From NCBI RefSeq assembly GCF_027066465.1, contig NZ_JAMONU010000214.1:1-20266 (forward strand): a stretch of DNA of 20,266 nt. Direction: 5' to 3'. A program made the position numbers and the translations under genes. The notes beneath the pieces were generated by a model that saw nothing but the letters and a program-made list of their open reading frames with translations, was not told the DNA's origin and ran no database searches. Every line of letters begins with the position of its first letter. Positions within the stretch are counted from its first letter, which is position 1. Shown here piece after piece: positions 6,869 to 13,239 of the stretch. The DNA comes from Thermococcus sp. GTDB lineage: Archaea; Methanobacteriota_B; Thermococci; Thermococcales; Thermococcaceae.

Positions 6869-7892
6869 AGCGCTCTGAAAATGCGAGGTATCTGAGGCCC
6901 TCCATAAGTCCGGCTTCCCTAAGAACAGCCTTGAGGTTCCTAAACCTGGAGCGCATGACGAACAGCTCGTAGAAGCCCTCGAGGTTGCCCCAGTGTCCGT
7001 ATGCGGAAAGCGCCAGATACATGACTTCCTTGGGCTTGAGCTTCCTCCCGAGGCTCTCGTTTAGCGCTTTAATGCCCGGCCTGACCCTGTCGAGCAGTCC
7101 CTCGCGCTCGATGAGGTGGAGCATCAGGTCCTCGACCGTTGGCTTTTTCCATTCTATCAGCCCGTCCTCGAAGGGCAGTCCAATAACGAGCGGAATTACT
7201 TTGGTTTTTCCGACGAGGTAGCCCCTCCCCGTAGTTTCATGCTCAAAGCCCGAGAGCTTCCCCGCTATCGAGGCGAGGGCGCTTTCCCTGCTCTCGTCTA
7301 TGTCGATGGCAACGCCGAGCCTATCAACGCTGAAATCGAAGACCTCCATGGCTTTTAGAAAGTTTCCAAGGTTTCTAATCACCCCGGAGTTGCCCTCGCT
7401 CGGGATAACGGCGAGGTAAGCCCCGTCCGATTCCCGCCTGAGTAAGTCAAAGTTGTCGCGCTCAAAGACGCGCTCTATAAAGCGGAACTGGTACGGGGCC
7501 TTTCGGCTCTCCCTGAACTCGAAGAGCTTCTTGAAGACGGCCTTGAAGAACTTGGCGTCTGTTTTTCCCTCGACGAAGAGGACGCCCGCCCTGGCACTTT
7601 CCCCTGAGAAGCCCCCGCGGACGTCGAAGTCAAGGTATTTCCTCAGCTCGTAGGCTTCCTTGAGCGTTATGCTCCTCCCCGTGTCCGAGTAGATTAGAAC
7701 GTTCTCCTCGCCCTTCCTAAAGCGGTTCGCTATCAGGTCTACCAGCTCCAGACTTGCCGTAACGATGGTCTCGTCGCCCTTCAGCGAGTTCACGAAGTTA
7801 ATCAGCTCGTCGCGGTTCTTTTGGTACTCGGGAAAAAGGACGGCATTCTCATCGGCGAAGGCCTCCCAGCGCTTTCCGGTTACTACCCTCAT
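6867..7892 (-). CDS. TOPRIM-like DUF3226 protein
   Basis: Predicted protein of 341 residues. A TOPRIM-like core begins at about residue 103: GVLFVEGKTDAKFF gives the strand-Glu motif (E108) and its helix, and GVAIDIDE at 193-200 gives the paired acidic residues (D197, D199). Between them is a PSEGNSGVIRNLG loop. This is the arrangement of the archaeal DUF3226/OLD-type TOPRIM group, in which the Glu and the DxD bind metal for nucleic-acid cleavage or nucleotidyl transfer. About 100 residues precede the core (with SLELVDLIANRF and NVLIYSDTGRSITLKEA), and I do not recognise them. An ATPase partner, as in OLD or Gabija, is not adjacent. The start (ATG 7892) directly abuts the TGA of the DUF2391 membrane protein gene, and GGTGAGGTGA provides the ribosome site, so the two are translationally linked. 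Activity is not established. Confidence 0.7.
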   Translation of the reverse strand: MRVVTGKRWEAFADENAVLFPEYQKNRDELINFVNSLKGDETIVTASLELVDLIANRFRKGEENVLIYSDTGRSITLKEAYELRKYLDFDVRGGFSGESARAGVLFVEGKTDAKFFKAVFKKLFEFRESRKAPYQFRFIERVFERDNFDLLRRESDGAYLAVIPSEGNSGVIRNLGNFLKAMEVFDFSVDRLGVAIDIDESRESALASIAGKLSGFEHETTGRGYLVGKTKVIPLVIGLPFEDGLIEWKKPTVEDLMLHLIEREGLLDRVRPGIKALNESLGRKLKPKEVMYLALSAYGHWGNLEGFYELFVMRSRFRNLKAVLREAGLMEGLRYLAFSER

Positions 7893-8414
7893 TCACCTCA
7901 CCATGTCGACCGCTATCGCGCCTATGACCGCGAAGGTGCTTATTATGACGGTTGCGTTGAAGTACTGGAGCGGGGAGAAGCGCGCTATGTAGTCTATGCC
8001 GAAGAGGTAGATTAAGAGAGCTGAAACGGCGTAGGAGATGAGGGCGACGGTTATGAGCCTCTTGGGGACGTGGAAGATTTCCTCGCGCTTCAGGTTTCCG
8101 AGCTGGGCCTTAGTGAGGAAGAGATAGGCCAATCCCATTGTCATGAGGAAGATTGCGAGCGAGCGCTCGACCGAGATGTCCTTTGCCACGTCCCAGACCT
8201 CGCCGGTGAAGATGAAGGGAAGCGCGAAGGTTATCGCTCCGACTATCTCCTGCGCTATGTCGTCCCAGCCGAGGGAGTCGGGCTTTCTCCCCTCCTCCAG
8301 CCTGGCAACCTGTCTCGTAAGTTCTTCAACACTCTTCCGGAGCTTCTCCAGTTCAACCACCTCGCGCTCAGGTTCGGGGTTCATCATCCCGTCAGCATTG
8401 GATTCACTCATCAT
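7893..8414 (-). CDS. DUF2391 four-helix membrane protein
   Basis: Predicted protein of 173 residues. Residues 18-42 form a charged, coiled-coil-like helix (VVELEKLRKSVEELTRQVA). Four hydrophobic segments follow at about 57-72, 85-101, 120-138 and 152-171. The segment WDDIAQEIVGAITFALPFIFTGEVWDVA fits the putative integral membrane family DUF2391, whose function is unknown. The ATG at 8414 (or the adjacent one at 8411) is supported by AGGTG just upstream. The first 16 residues (MMSESNADGMMNPEPE) look non-conserved, and their DNA coincides with a C/D box RNA candidate. An internal start after this segment is therefore possible, though no better ribosome site is seen. It sits head-to-head with the secreted protein gene and immediately upstream of the DUF3226 gene, which suggests joint expression with the latter. 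Confidence 0.75.
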   Translation of the reverse strand: MMSESNADGMMNPEPEREVVELEKLRKSVEELTRQVARLEEGRKPDSLGWDDIAQEIVGAITFALPFIFTGEVWDVAKDISVERSLAIFLMTMGLAYLFLTKAQLGNLKREEIFHVPKRLITVALISYAVSALLIYLFGIDYIARFSPLQYFNATVIISTFAVIGAIAVDMVR

Positions 8415-8418
8415 CGCA
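8362..8418 (-). ncRNA. Candidate archaeal C/D box guide sRNA
   Basis: On the minus strand all four boxes occur in order with standard spacing: box C ATGATGA (8414-8408), a 12-base guide (8407-8396), box D' CTGA (8395-8392), a 4-base spacer, box C' ATGATGA (8387-8381), a 9-base guide (8380-8372), and box D CTGA (8371-8368). Short flanks GCG and CGC could form the terminal stem if one base is bulged. The TATA-like box at 8448-8441 predicts a transcription start around 8418-8420, exactly at the 5' end. Such RNAs bind L7Ae, Nop5 and fibrillarin and direct 2'-O-methylation at the residue paired five bases upstream of D or D'. The region also encodes the first codons of the DUF2391 gene (Met-Met twice), so coincidence through coding sequence is the competing explanation. 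Confidence 0.5.
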
Positions 8419-8440
8419 CCTATGGGAGTTCCGGGAAGGG

Positions 8441-8448
8441 TTAATAAA
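8441..8448. promoter_or_regulatory. Candidate bidirectional TATA box
   Basis: TTAATAAA on the plus strand and TTTATTAA on the minus strand. It lies between two divergent genes. To the right it is 33 bases before the ATG at 8481 of the secreted protein gene. To the left it predicts transcription from about 8418-8420, at the beginning of both the DUF2391 frame and the C/D box candidate. Confidence 0.45.
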
Positions 8449-8480
8449 CGTTGAGTGCCAACTGGGGCTTGGTGGGAGAG

Positions 8481-9962
8481 ATGAGGTTTAGGGCGTTCTC
8501 AGTGGTCGTTGCGTTGCTCCTCCTCTTCGTTCCCCTGAGTAGCGCTTCAACAGCCGGGCAGTTCAACTCCGCCAACACCGTGATAGTCCTCCCCACGACG
8601 AAGGTTGTTAACGGAACGCCCGTCCACATAAACGAGGACGCGATAACCGGGTCAAGGCTCGGTGCCTTTCTCGTTCTTCAGGGTGTTAAGACCTTTACGT
8701 ACAGGAAAACCGTCGTAATCCCGGTGGAGTACCACAGCGTTTTAATCCCCGACGATAACCAGACGTACTTCCTGACAGAGAGGGACATGCCCGACCTGGG
8801 ACTCAACTTCTCGACGGAGCCTGTGGGCCGCTCCATAGTCCTCATGGTGAACTTCTCGAGGGTTCTCTACAACTCAACCCTTCATGCGGCCGAGTTCTTG
8901 GACAGGAGCGTTGAGATTGTCTTCAACGAGAACACAACTCCGCTCAACGTCACGGGCAACTACAAGGTGTTCTACAACACCGTTGATGGGAAGGACGTAA
9001 TGTACCTCTACACGTACGCCCACTCCTCGGGAAACATGACGTCCATAGGCGGTGCGGTCTCGATGGGAGGCTGGACGATTAAGTTCCTTGACATCAACCT
9101 CAACCAGTCAGAGGCCTTGATAAGCCTCACGTATCCGAGCGGGATTAAAAAGCTCAAAACGATGAGCAAGGGGCACTACTACCTCATGTACGTCGACGCC
9201 CGCGGAAACGAGGACTTCGAGGAGTACACCGCGTATCCATCTGCGAGGGTTGAGGAACTGCTCAAGAACGGCAGCAGGGAGGTCTTTGTGTTCTCACCCA
9301 CGGACTTCTTCATAGGCATCAACCAGGCGAAGACCGTAATCTACGAGTACTGGTTCTACTACAAGGCCCGCCAGTACGAGGACGGGCAGGTCTATAAAGG
9401 CCAGTGGGTCTGGGACATTGACCCCGAAAAGGGTCTTTACACCCTCTACCTTCACGTCCAGGCCAACAGCACGGAGTTCGGGCCGGTAATAGTTGGCACC
9501 GGCTCAAACCTCTCGATGCCCATCTCCTCTTGGAACCTCGTTCTTCAGCCCGTCTTCAACAGAACCCCGACGGGCGGGGTTATCGTCGGTGTTCTCGGCT
9601 ACAGGTTCGTCAGAACGGAATTCGTCAGGAAGACCGTCTCAATAGAGGCCCAGAAAATCGTTGCAACGAACGACGTTTACAGCTTCATTGTAAACGACAC
9701 GTCGCTCCGGTTCCTTCCATCGGACAAGAACGTGATAATAATAGGCGGTTGGGTCAGCAACAAGGCCTGGAGGCTCCTTGAGGAGGTCTACGGAAGCGGT
9801 GAGGTGGACAAGCTCAAGGCCCAGGTTCTCGAAAACGGCTACGTGGTTGCCGAGCTTAAGAACCCGTACAACCCCAACTTCTACGTGGTCGTCCTCGCGG
9901 GGAGAACCTATCGTCAAACTGCGGAGGCAGTCAAAATCTTTATGGAACAAATTCAAACTTGA
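8481..9962 (+). CDS. Secreted S-layer-like protein
   Basis: Predicted protein of 493 residues starting at ATG 8481, which follows GGTGGGAG; an upstream in-frame start at 8451 lacks such a site. The N terminus (MRFRAFSVVVALLLLFVPLS followed by SAS) is a clear Sec signal peptide. The remainder is beta-rich and contains 14 N-glycosylation sequons (Asn-x-Ser/Thr), consistent with an exported glycoprotein. The last third resembles the C-terminal domain of archaeal S-layer proteins: NVIIIGGWVSNKAWRLLEEV, then FYVVVLAGRTYRQTAEAVKIF, the familiar 'IGGp..N....' and 'VVAGx...T..A' pair. No transmembrane anchor follows, so it may be held by other envelope proteins or released. The family link is moderate, and the specific function is unknown. 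A T-rich terminator region follows the stop. Confidence 0.7.
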   Translation: MRFRAFSVVVALLLLFVPLSSASTAGQFNSANTVIVLPTTKVVNGTPVHINEDAITGSRLGAFLVLQGVKTFTYRKTVVIPVEYHSVLIPDDNQTYFLTERDMPDLGLNFSTEPVGRSIVLMVNFSRVLYNSTLHAAEFLDRSVEIVFNENTTPLNVTGNYKVFYNTVDGKDVMYLYTYAHSSGNMTSIGGAVSMGGWTIKFLDINLNQSEALISLTYPSGIKKLKTMSKGHYYLMYVDARGNEDFEEYTAYPSARVEELLKNGSREVFVFSPTDFFIGINQAKTVIYEYWFYYKARQYEDGQVYKGQWVWDIDPEKGLYTLYLHVQANSTEFGPVIVGTGSNLSMPISSWNLVLQPVFNRTPTGGVIVGVLGYRFVRTEFVRKTVSIEAQKIVATNDVYSFIVNDTSLRFLPSDKNVIIIGGWVSNKAWRLLEEVYGSGEVDKLKAQVLENGYVVAELKNPYNPNFYVVVLAGRTYRQTAEAVKIFMEQIQT

Positions 9963-9970
9963 TTCCAGCC

Positions 9971-10022
9971 TTTTTGTTTGAACTCTCTCTTATTTAATCT
10001 CCCTCATGGAGGCTCATTTTTT
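9971..10022 (+). terminator. T-rich terminator region after the secreted protein gene
   Basis: TTTTTGTTT at 9971-9979 lies just after the stop. Further on, CCTCATGGAGG (10002-10012, four-base arms) is followed by CTCATTTTTT (10013-10022), a small hairpin and T run. The gap from 9963 to 10176 contains nothing else recognisable beyond the promoter at its right end. Confidence 0.45.
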
Positions 10023-10114
10023 CGATTTTATCCGTGAGTAACTCTCCCTTTGGACATTTAATAATTTTTTGGTGCAGTCCTATGTCTTCGAATTATATCC
10101 ATAAAACGACGGGA

Positions 10115-10126
10115 AAGGTTATAAGT
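10115..10126 (+). promoter_or_regulatory. Candidate TATA box of the COG1107 gene
   Basis: AAGGTTATAAGT with the TATA core TTATAA lies about 53 bases before the ATG at 10177. It predicts a leader of roughly 30 bases containing GGGTGGTG (10165-10172) as ribosome site. Confidence 0.5.
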
Positions 10127-10176
10127 TGAGGGTGGTTTAGGGCAGTGGGGAGAGAAAGCGTTTTTGGGTGGTGCTT

Positions 10177-12402
10177 ATGGCGGTTAAGGACTGTCCCGAG
10201 TGTCACGGAACCGGGAAGGTCAAGGTCGGCGAGAAGGAGTGCCCCGTCTGTGGGGGCTGGGGCTACGTTCCGGCCGATTTCAAGATAGGCGACAAGCTTA
10301 AAGGTTACAGAAACCTCGACCACCTCGGCGTTGAGGAGGAAGTTGATGAAATCCCCTGCCCGGAGTGCCACGGAAAGGGAACGGTTCCCGTTTACGACAC
10401 GTGCCCAACCTGTGGAGGAACCGGCAAGGTGCTGGTCTGTGATATATGCGGTAAAATAAAGGGCCCGTGGGAGCCCGGAATGGACACGACGTGGGTCTGC
10501 CCGGACTGCTTGAGGAAGTACAAGGTCGTCTTCATCCTCGACAAGACCTGCGATTATGAAGACGTCGAAATCGGCGGTCTCTACAAGGGAACAATCGACA
10601 GGGTTGAACGCTTCGGAGTTTTCGTCAAGCTCAATCCCCACGTTGTCGGTCTGATAAAGAGGAAGGACCTCCTCGGCGGAAGGGAGTACATACCGGGCCA
10701 GGATATAATAGTCCAGGTTCTCGACGTCAGACCCGACAAGAGGGAGATAGACCTCATAGAATCGCCACAGAGGCACTACAAGACCGTCGTCGTCAAGAAG
10801 GAACTCCCCATAACGCCGATAGCGGAGCTCAACAAGGACATGGCCGGAAAGACCGTGAGGATACAGGGTAAGGTCACGCAGATACAGGTCACTGGAGGTC
10901 CAACGGTCTTCACGATAACCGACGGAACGGGAATAACCTGGGCGGCCGCCTTCGAGGCGCCGGGAGTTAGAGCGTACCCCAACATAAACGTCGGCGACAT
11001 CGTCGAGGTCATAGGAAAGATAGCCTTCCACTCTGGTGAGATTCAGATTGAGGTCAGCGACATGGCGAGGCTCTGGGGGCCCGATGCGGCGAGGGTGAAG
11101 CAGCAGATAGAGGCCGAGCTCGACAAGCGCGCCCAGCCGAAGGACGTGGGCTTCCTAATCCAGAGCGAGGTCTTAGAGAAGCTCAAGCCGAAGATTATGA
11201 AGGCTGCCTTCATGATTAGGAGGGCCATCTTCGAGGGCAGGCCGATTCTCCTGAGGCATCACGCTGACACCGACGGCTACACCTCCGGTTTAGCTTTGGA
11301 ATACGCGATAGTCCCGCTGATAGAGAGCATTTCTCCAGACCCCCAGGCTAGGTGGAAGCTCTTCAAGCGCAGACCGAGCAGGGCTCCCTTCTACGAGCTG
11401 GAAGACGTTCTCAAGGACATAATCTTCATGATTGAGGACCACGAGAAGTTCGGCGACCCCCTCCCGCTCGTCGTCATAGTGGACAACGGCGGAACGAGCG
11501 AGGACATTCCGGCCTACAAGAGAATAAGGGCCTACGGGGTTCCGATAGTGGTCATAGACCACCACGACCCGCGCGAGTGGGTGAGCGAGGACAAAGCTAA
11601 GGTCGATGAGTACGTCGATGTCCACGTCAATCCGCACCACGTCAAGCGCGGTTACTACGAACTAACCGCTGGAATGCTTGCCACAGAGGTGGCCCGCTTC
11701 GTCAACCCCGATGTTGAGGACAGGATAAAGCACCTGCCTGCCATCGCTGGAACAGGCGACAGGAGCAAGGCACCGGAGTTCTACCAGTACCTCGAGATTG
11801 CCAAGAAGGCGAAGGGCCTCACCGAGGAGGACCTGAAGAAGATTGCCGAGGTTATAGACCACGAGGCCTTCTACTGGAAGTTCATGGACGGGCACGGGAT
11901 AATAGACGAGATTCTCCTCCTCACGGGGAACCTGCAGAGGCACCGCGAGCTGATAAACGCGATTTACCCGGAGGTCAAGGAGAAGCAGGAGAAAGCGCTG
12001 AAGGCATCGCTACCGCACGTCAAGAGCGTCGTCCTGCCGAACGGGATAAGGTTCAACACGATAGACGTCGAGCTGTTTGCCCCGAAGTTCAGCTATCCTT
12101 CTCCGGGCAAGCTGAGCGGCTTAATCCACGACCACTTCAAGGAGAAGTACGGTGAGGATTCCCCAATCTTAACCCTCGCCTACGGCCCGGACTTCGCCGT
12201 GGTTAGAGCGAGCGACGGAATGGCCGCCTACAACTTCGACCTCAACGCGATAATTCCGAGGCTCCAGGAGAGGCTCCCGTCGGCGGGAATCGAGGGCGGC
12301 GGCCACAGCTATGCAGGCTCGATAAAGTTCTTCGAGGGCATGCGCAAGGAAGTACTTGAGGAGTTTGCCAAAGAGGTTCTCAAGCTGAAGAGGGCTGAGT
12401 AA
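10177..12402 (+). CDS. COG1107 RecJ-like DHH phosphoesterase with DnaJ-type zinc fingers
   Basis: Predicted protein of 741 residues from ATG 10177, which follows GGGTGGTG. A GTG at 10168 would add three residues. The N terminus has DnaJ-type CxxCxGxG repeats: CPECHGTG (from C6), CPVCGGWG (C22), CPECHGKG (C61) and CPTCGGTG (C76). Two more pairs, CDIC (C88) and CPDC (C108), follow. Residues 133-196 form an S1 RNA-binding domain (GGLYKGTIDRVERFGVFVKL). Residues 215-300 form an OB-fold (VRIQGKVTQIQ...FTITDGTG). The DHH domain shows HHADTDG (361-367), DNGG (436-439) and DHHD (461-464), and a C-terminal DHHA1-like GGGHSYAG. This is the archaeal COG1107 architecture, a RecJ-like nuclease. The metal-binding DHH residues are intact, so nuclease or phosphodiesterase activity on single-stranded nucleic acid is likely; the S1 and OB modules may favour RNA. 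It is transcribed alone and ends with a T-rich terminator. Confidence 0.9.
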   Translation: MAVKDCPECHGTGKVKVGEKECPVCGGWGYVPADFKIGDKLKGYRNLDHLGVEEEVDEIPCPECHGKGTVPVYDTCPTCGGTGKVLVCDICGKIKGPWEPGMDTTWVCPDCLRKYKVVFILDKTCDYEDVEIGGLYKGTIDRVERFGVFVKLNPHVVGLIKRKDLLGGREYIPGQDIIVQVLDVRPDKREIDLIESPQRHYKTVVVKKELPITPIAELNKDMAGKTVRIQGKVTQIQVTGGPTVFTITDGTGITWAAAFEAPGVRAYPNINVGDIVEVIGKIAFHSGEIQIEVSDMARLWGPDAARVKQQIEAELDKRAQPKDVGFLIQSEVLEKLKPKIMKAAFMIRRAIFEGRPILLRHHADTDGYTSGLALEYAIVPLIESISPDPQARWKLFKRRPSRAPFYELEDVLKDIIFMIEDHEKFGDPLPLVVIVDNGGTSEDIPAYKRIRAYGVPIVVIDHHDPREWVSEDKAKVDEYVDVHVNPHHVKRGYYELTAGMLATEVARFVNPDVEDRIKHLPAIAGTGDRSKAPEFYQYLEIAKKAKGLTEEDLKKIAEVIDHEAFYWKFMDGHGIIDEILLLTGNLQRHRELINAIYPEVKEKQEKALKASLPHVKSVVLPNGIRFNTIDVELFAPKFSYPSPGKLSGLIHDHFKEKYGEDSPILTLAYGPDFAVVRASDGMAAYNFDLNAIIPRLQERLPSAGIEGGGHSYAGSIKFFEGMRKEVLEEFAKEVLKLKRAE

Positions 12403-12432
12403 CCACTCTTTCCAACTCTTCTCTAATTACAA

Positions 12433-12446
12433 TCTTTTTCCTTTAA
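12433..12446 (+). terminator. T-rich terminator between the COG1107 gene and the cas operon
   Basis: Pyrimidine-rich sequence follows the TAA, with the T run TCTTTTTCCTTT at 12433-12444. No strong hairpin is visible. It precedes the cas promoter by about ten bases. Confidence 0.45.
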
Positions 12447-12455
12447 GTGAGAAAA

Positions 12456-12486
12456 TCTTTTAAGGGTTGAACTCTGAATACAGAGT
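12456..12486 (+). promoter_or_regulatory. cas operon promoter with an operator-like inverted repeat
   Basis: CTTTTAAGGG (12457-12466) is a TATA-like box. Initiation about 25 bases downstream would fall near 12485-12490, giving a leader of about 12-17 bases with GGGGTGG (12491-12497) before the ATG at 12502. Between the box and the predicted start lies the perfect inverted repeat ACTCTG-AATA-CAGAGT (12471-12486), well placed for a repressor that would block RNA polymerase. It is the only promoter-like region seen upstream of the overlapping cas genes. Confidence 0.5.
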
Positions 12487-12501
12487 GTTCGGGGTGGTTG
12501 C

Positions 12502-13239
12502 ATGAGGTTTGCAATAAGACTCAGACCTGAGAATGAACCCTACCGCGTCCCCTTCAGCAACCAGCACTACCTCCAGGGGCTGATTTACAGGAGAATCCAG
12601 CGCGTTAATCCCGACCTGAGCTTAAGCCTCCACAGCCCCAAGGTGCCCAAGCTATTCACTTACTCCCTCTTCATGGTCGAAAAGCGTGAGGTGGAGCGGA
12701 GAAGGCCCTACTTCCTTGGCTCTGGGAGGGCATACTTCTACTTCTCAACGGCGGTGCCGGAGATTGCCGAGGCATTCATCGGAGGACTGCTCCAGAGTCC
12801 GGAGGTCGAGCTGTGGGGGGAGAGGTTCAGGGTTGAGGAGGTCAGAGCCGTGGCGGAGCCTGAAAGGTTGAGCGGGCGGAAGTTCGTCACGCTGTCGCCG
12901 ATAGCTGTGACGACGAAGAGATTTCAGTTTGGGAAGCTTAGAAGCTACGACTTGGGACCTGACGAGCCCGAGTTCTACGAGCTGATTAAGGAGAACCTCA
13001 GGGAGAAGTACCTCCACATCTTCGGCGCGAATCCGCCGGAGGATTTCGAGATGAAGGTCTTCAACGCCAAGCCCAAGCGCTTCGAGGTAAAGCCCGGGAT
13101 ATTTCAGATAGCCTGGCACCTCGTGTTCCGCGCGAAGGGCGACGAGGGCCTGTTGAAGGCCGGCTATCTGGCAGGCTTCGGGGAGAAGAACTCGATAGGG
13201 TTTGGAATGGTGAAGGCTGATGGAAGGAGAAGAACTTAG
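12502..13239 (+). CDS. cas6: Cas6 CRISPR repeat endoribonuclease
   Basis: Predicted protein of 245 residues, close to P. furiosus Cas6. The beginning (MRFAIRLRPENEPYRVPF, then NQHYLQGLIYRRI) and the C-terminal glycine-rich loop (GYLAGFGEKNSIGFGMVK) are the two ferredoxin-like halves of the family. The catalytic triad is intact: Tyr29, His44 and Lys50 have the same spacing as Tyr31, His46 and Lys52 of the P. furiosus enzyme. It cleaves the precursor CRISPR transcript within each repeat to leave an 8-base 5' handle on each crRNA. It is first in the operon, follows the promoter by a short leader, and overlaps cas8 by 20 bases. Ribosome site GGGGTGG is present. The DNA at codons 3-8 resembles the 5' half of Thermococcales CRISPR repeats (see findings). 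Confidence 0.95.
   Translation: MRFAIRLRPENEPYRVPFSNQHYLQGLIYRRIQRVNPDLSLSLHSPKVPKLFTYSLFMVEKREVERRRPYFLGSGRAYFYFSTAVPEIAEAFIGGLLQSPEVELWGERFRVEEVRAVAEPERLSGRKFVTLSPIAVTTKRFQFGKLRSYDLGPDEPEFYELIKENLREKYLHIFGANPPEDFEMKVFNAKPKRFEVKPGIFQIAWHLVFRAKGDEGLLKAGYLAGFGEKNSIGFGMVKADGRRRT

Noticed and set aside
10093..11031. A 312-codon open frame on the minus strand opposite the COG1107 gene.
   Set aside because: It lies antisense to a clearly conserved zinc-finger, S1 and OB coding region and has no family resemblance. Long antisense frames are common in this codon usage, as also seen opposite pol at 599-1126, 3152-3781 and 4529-5101.
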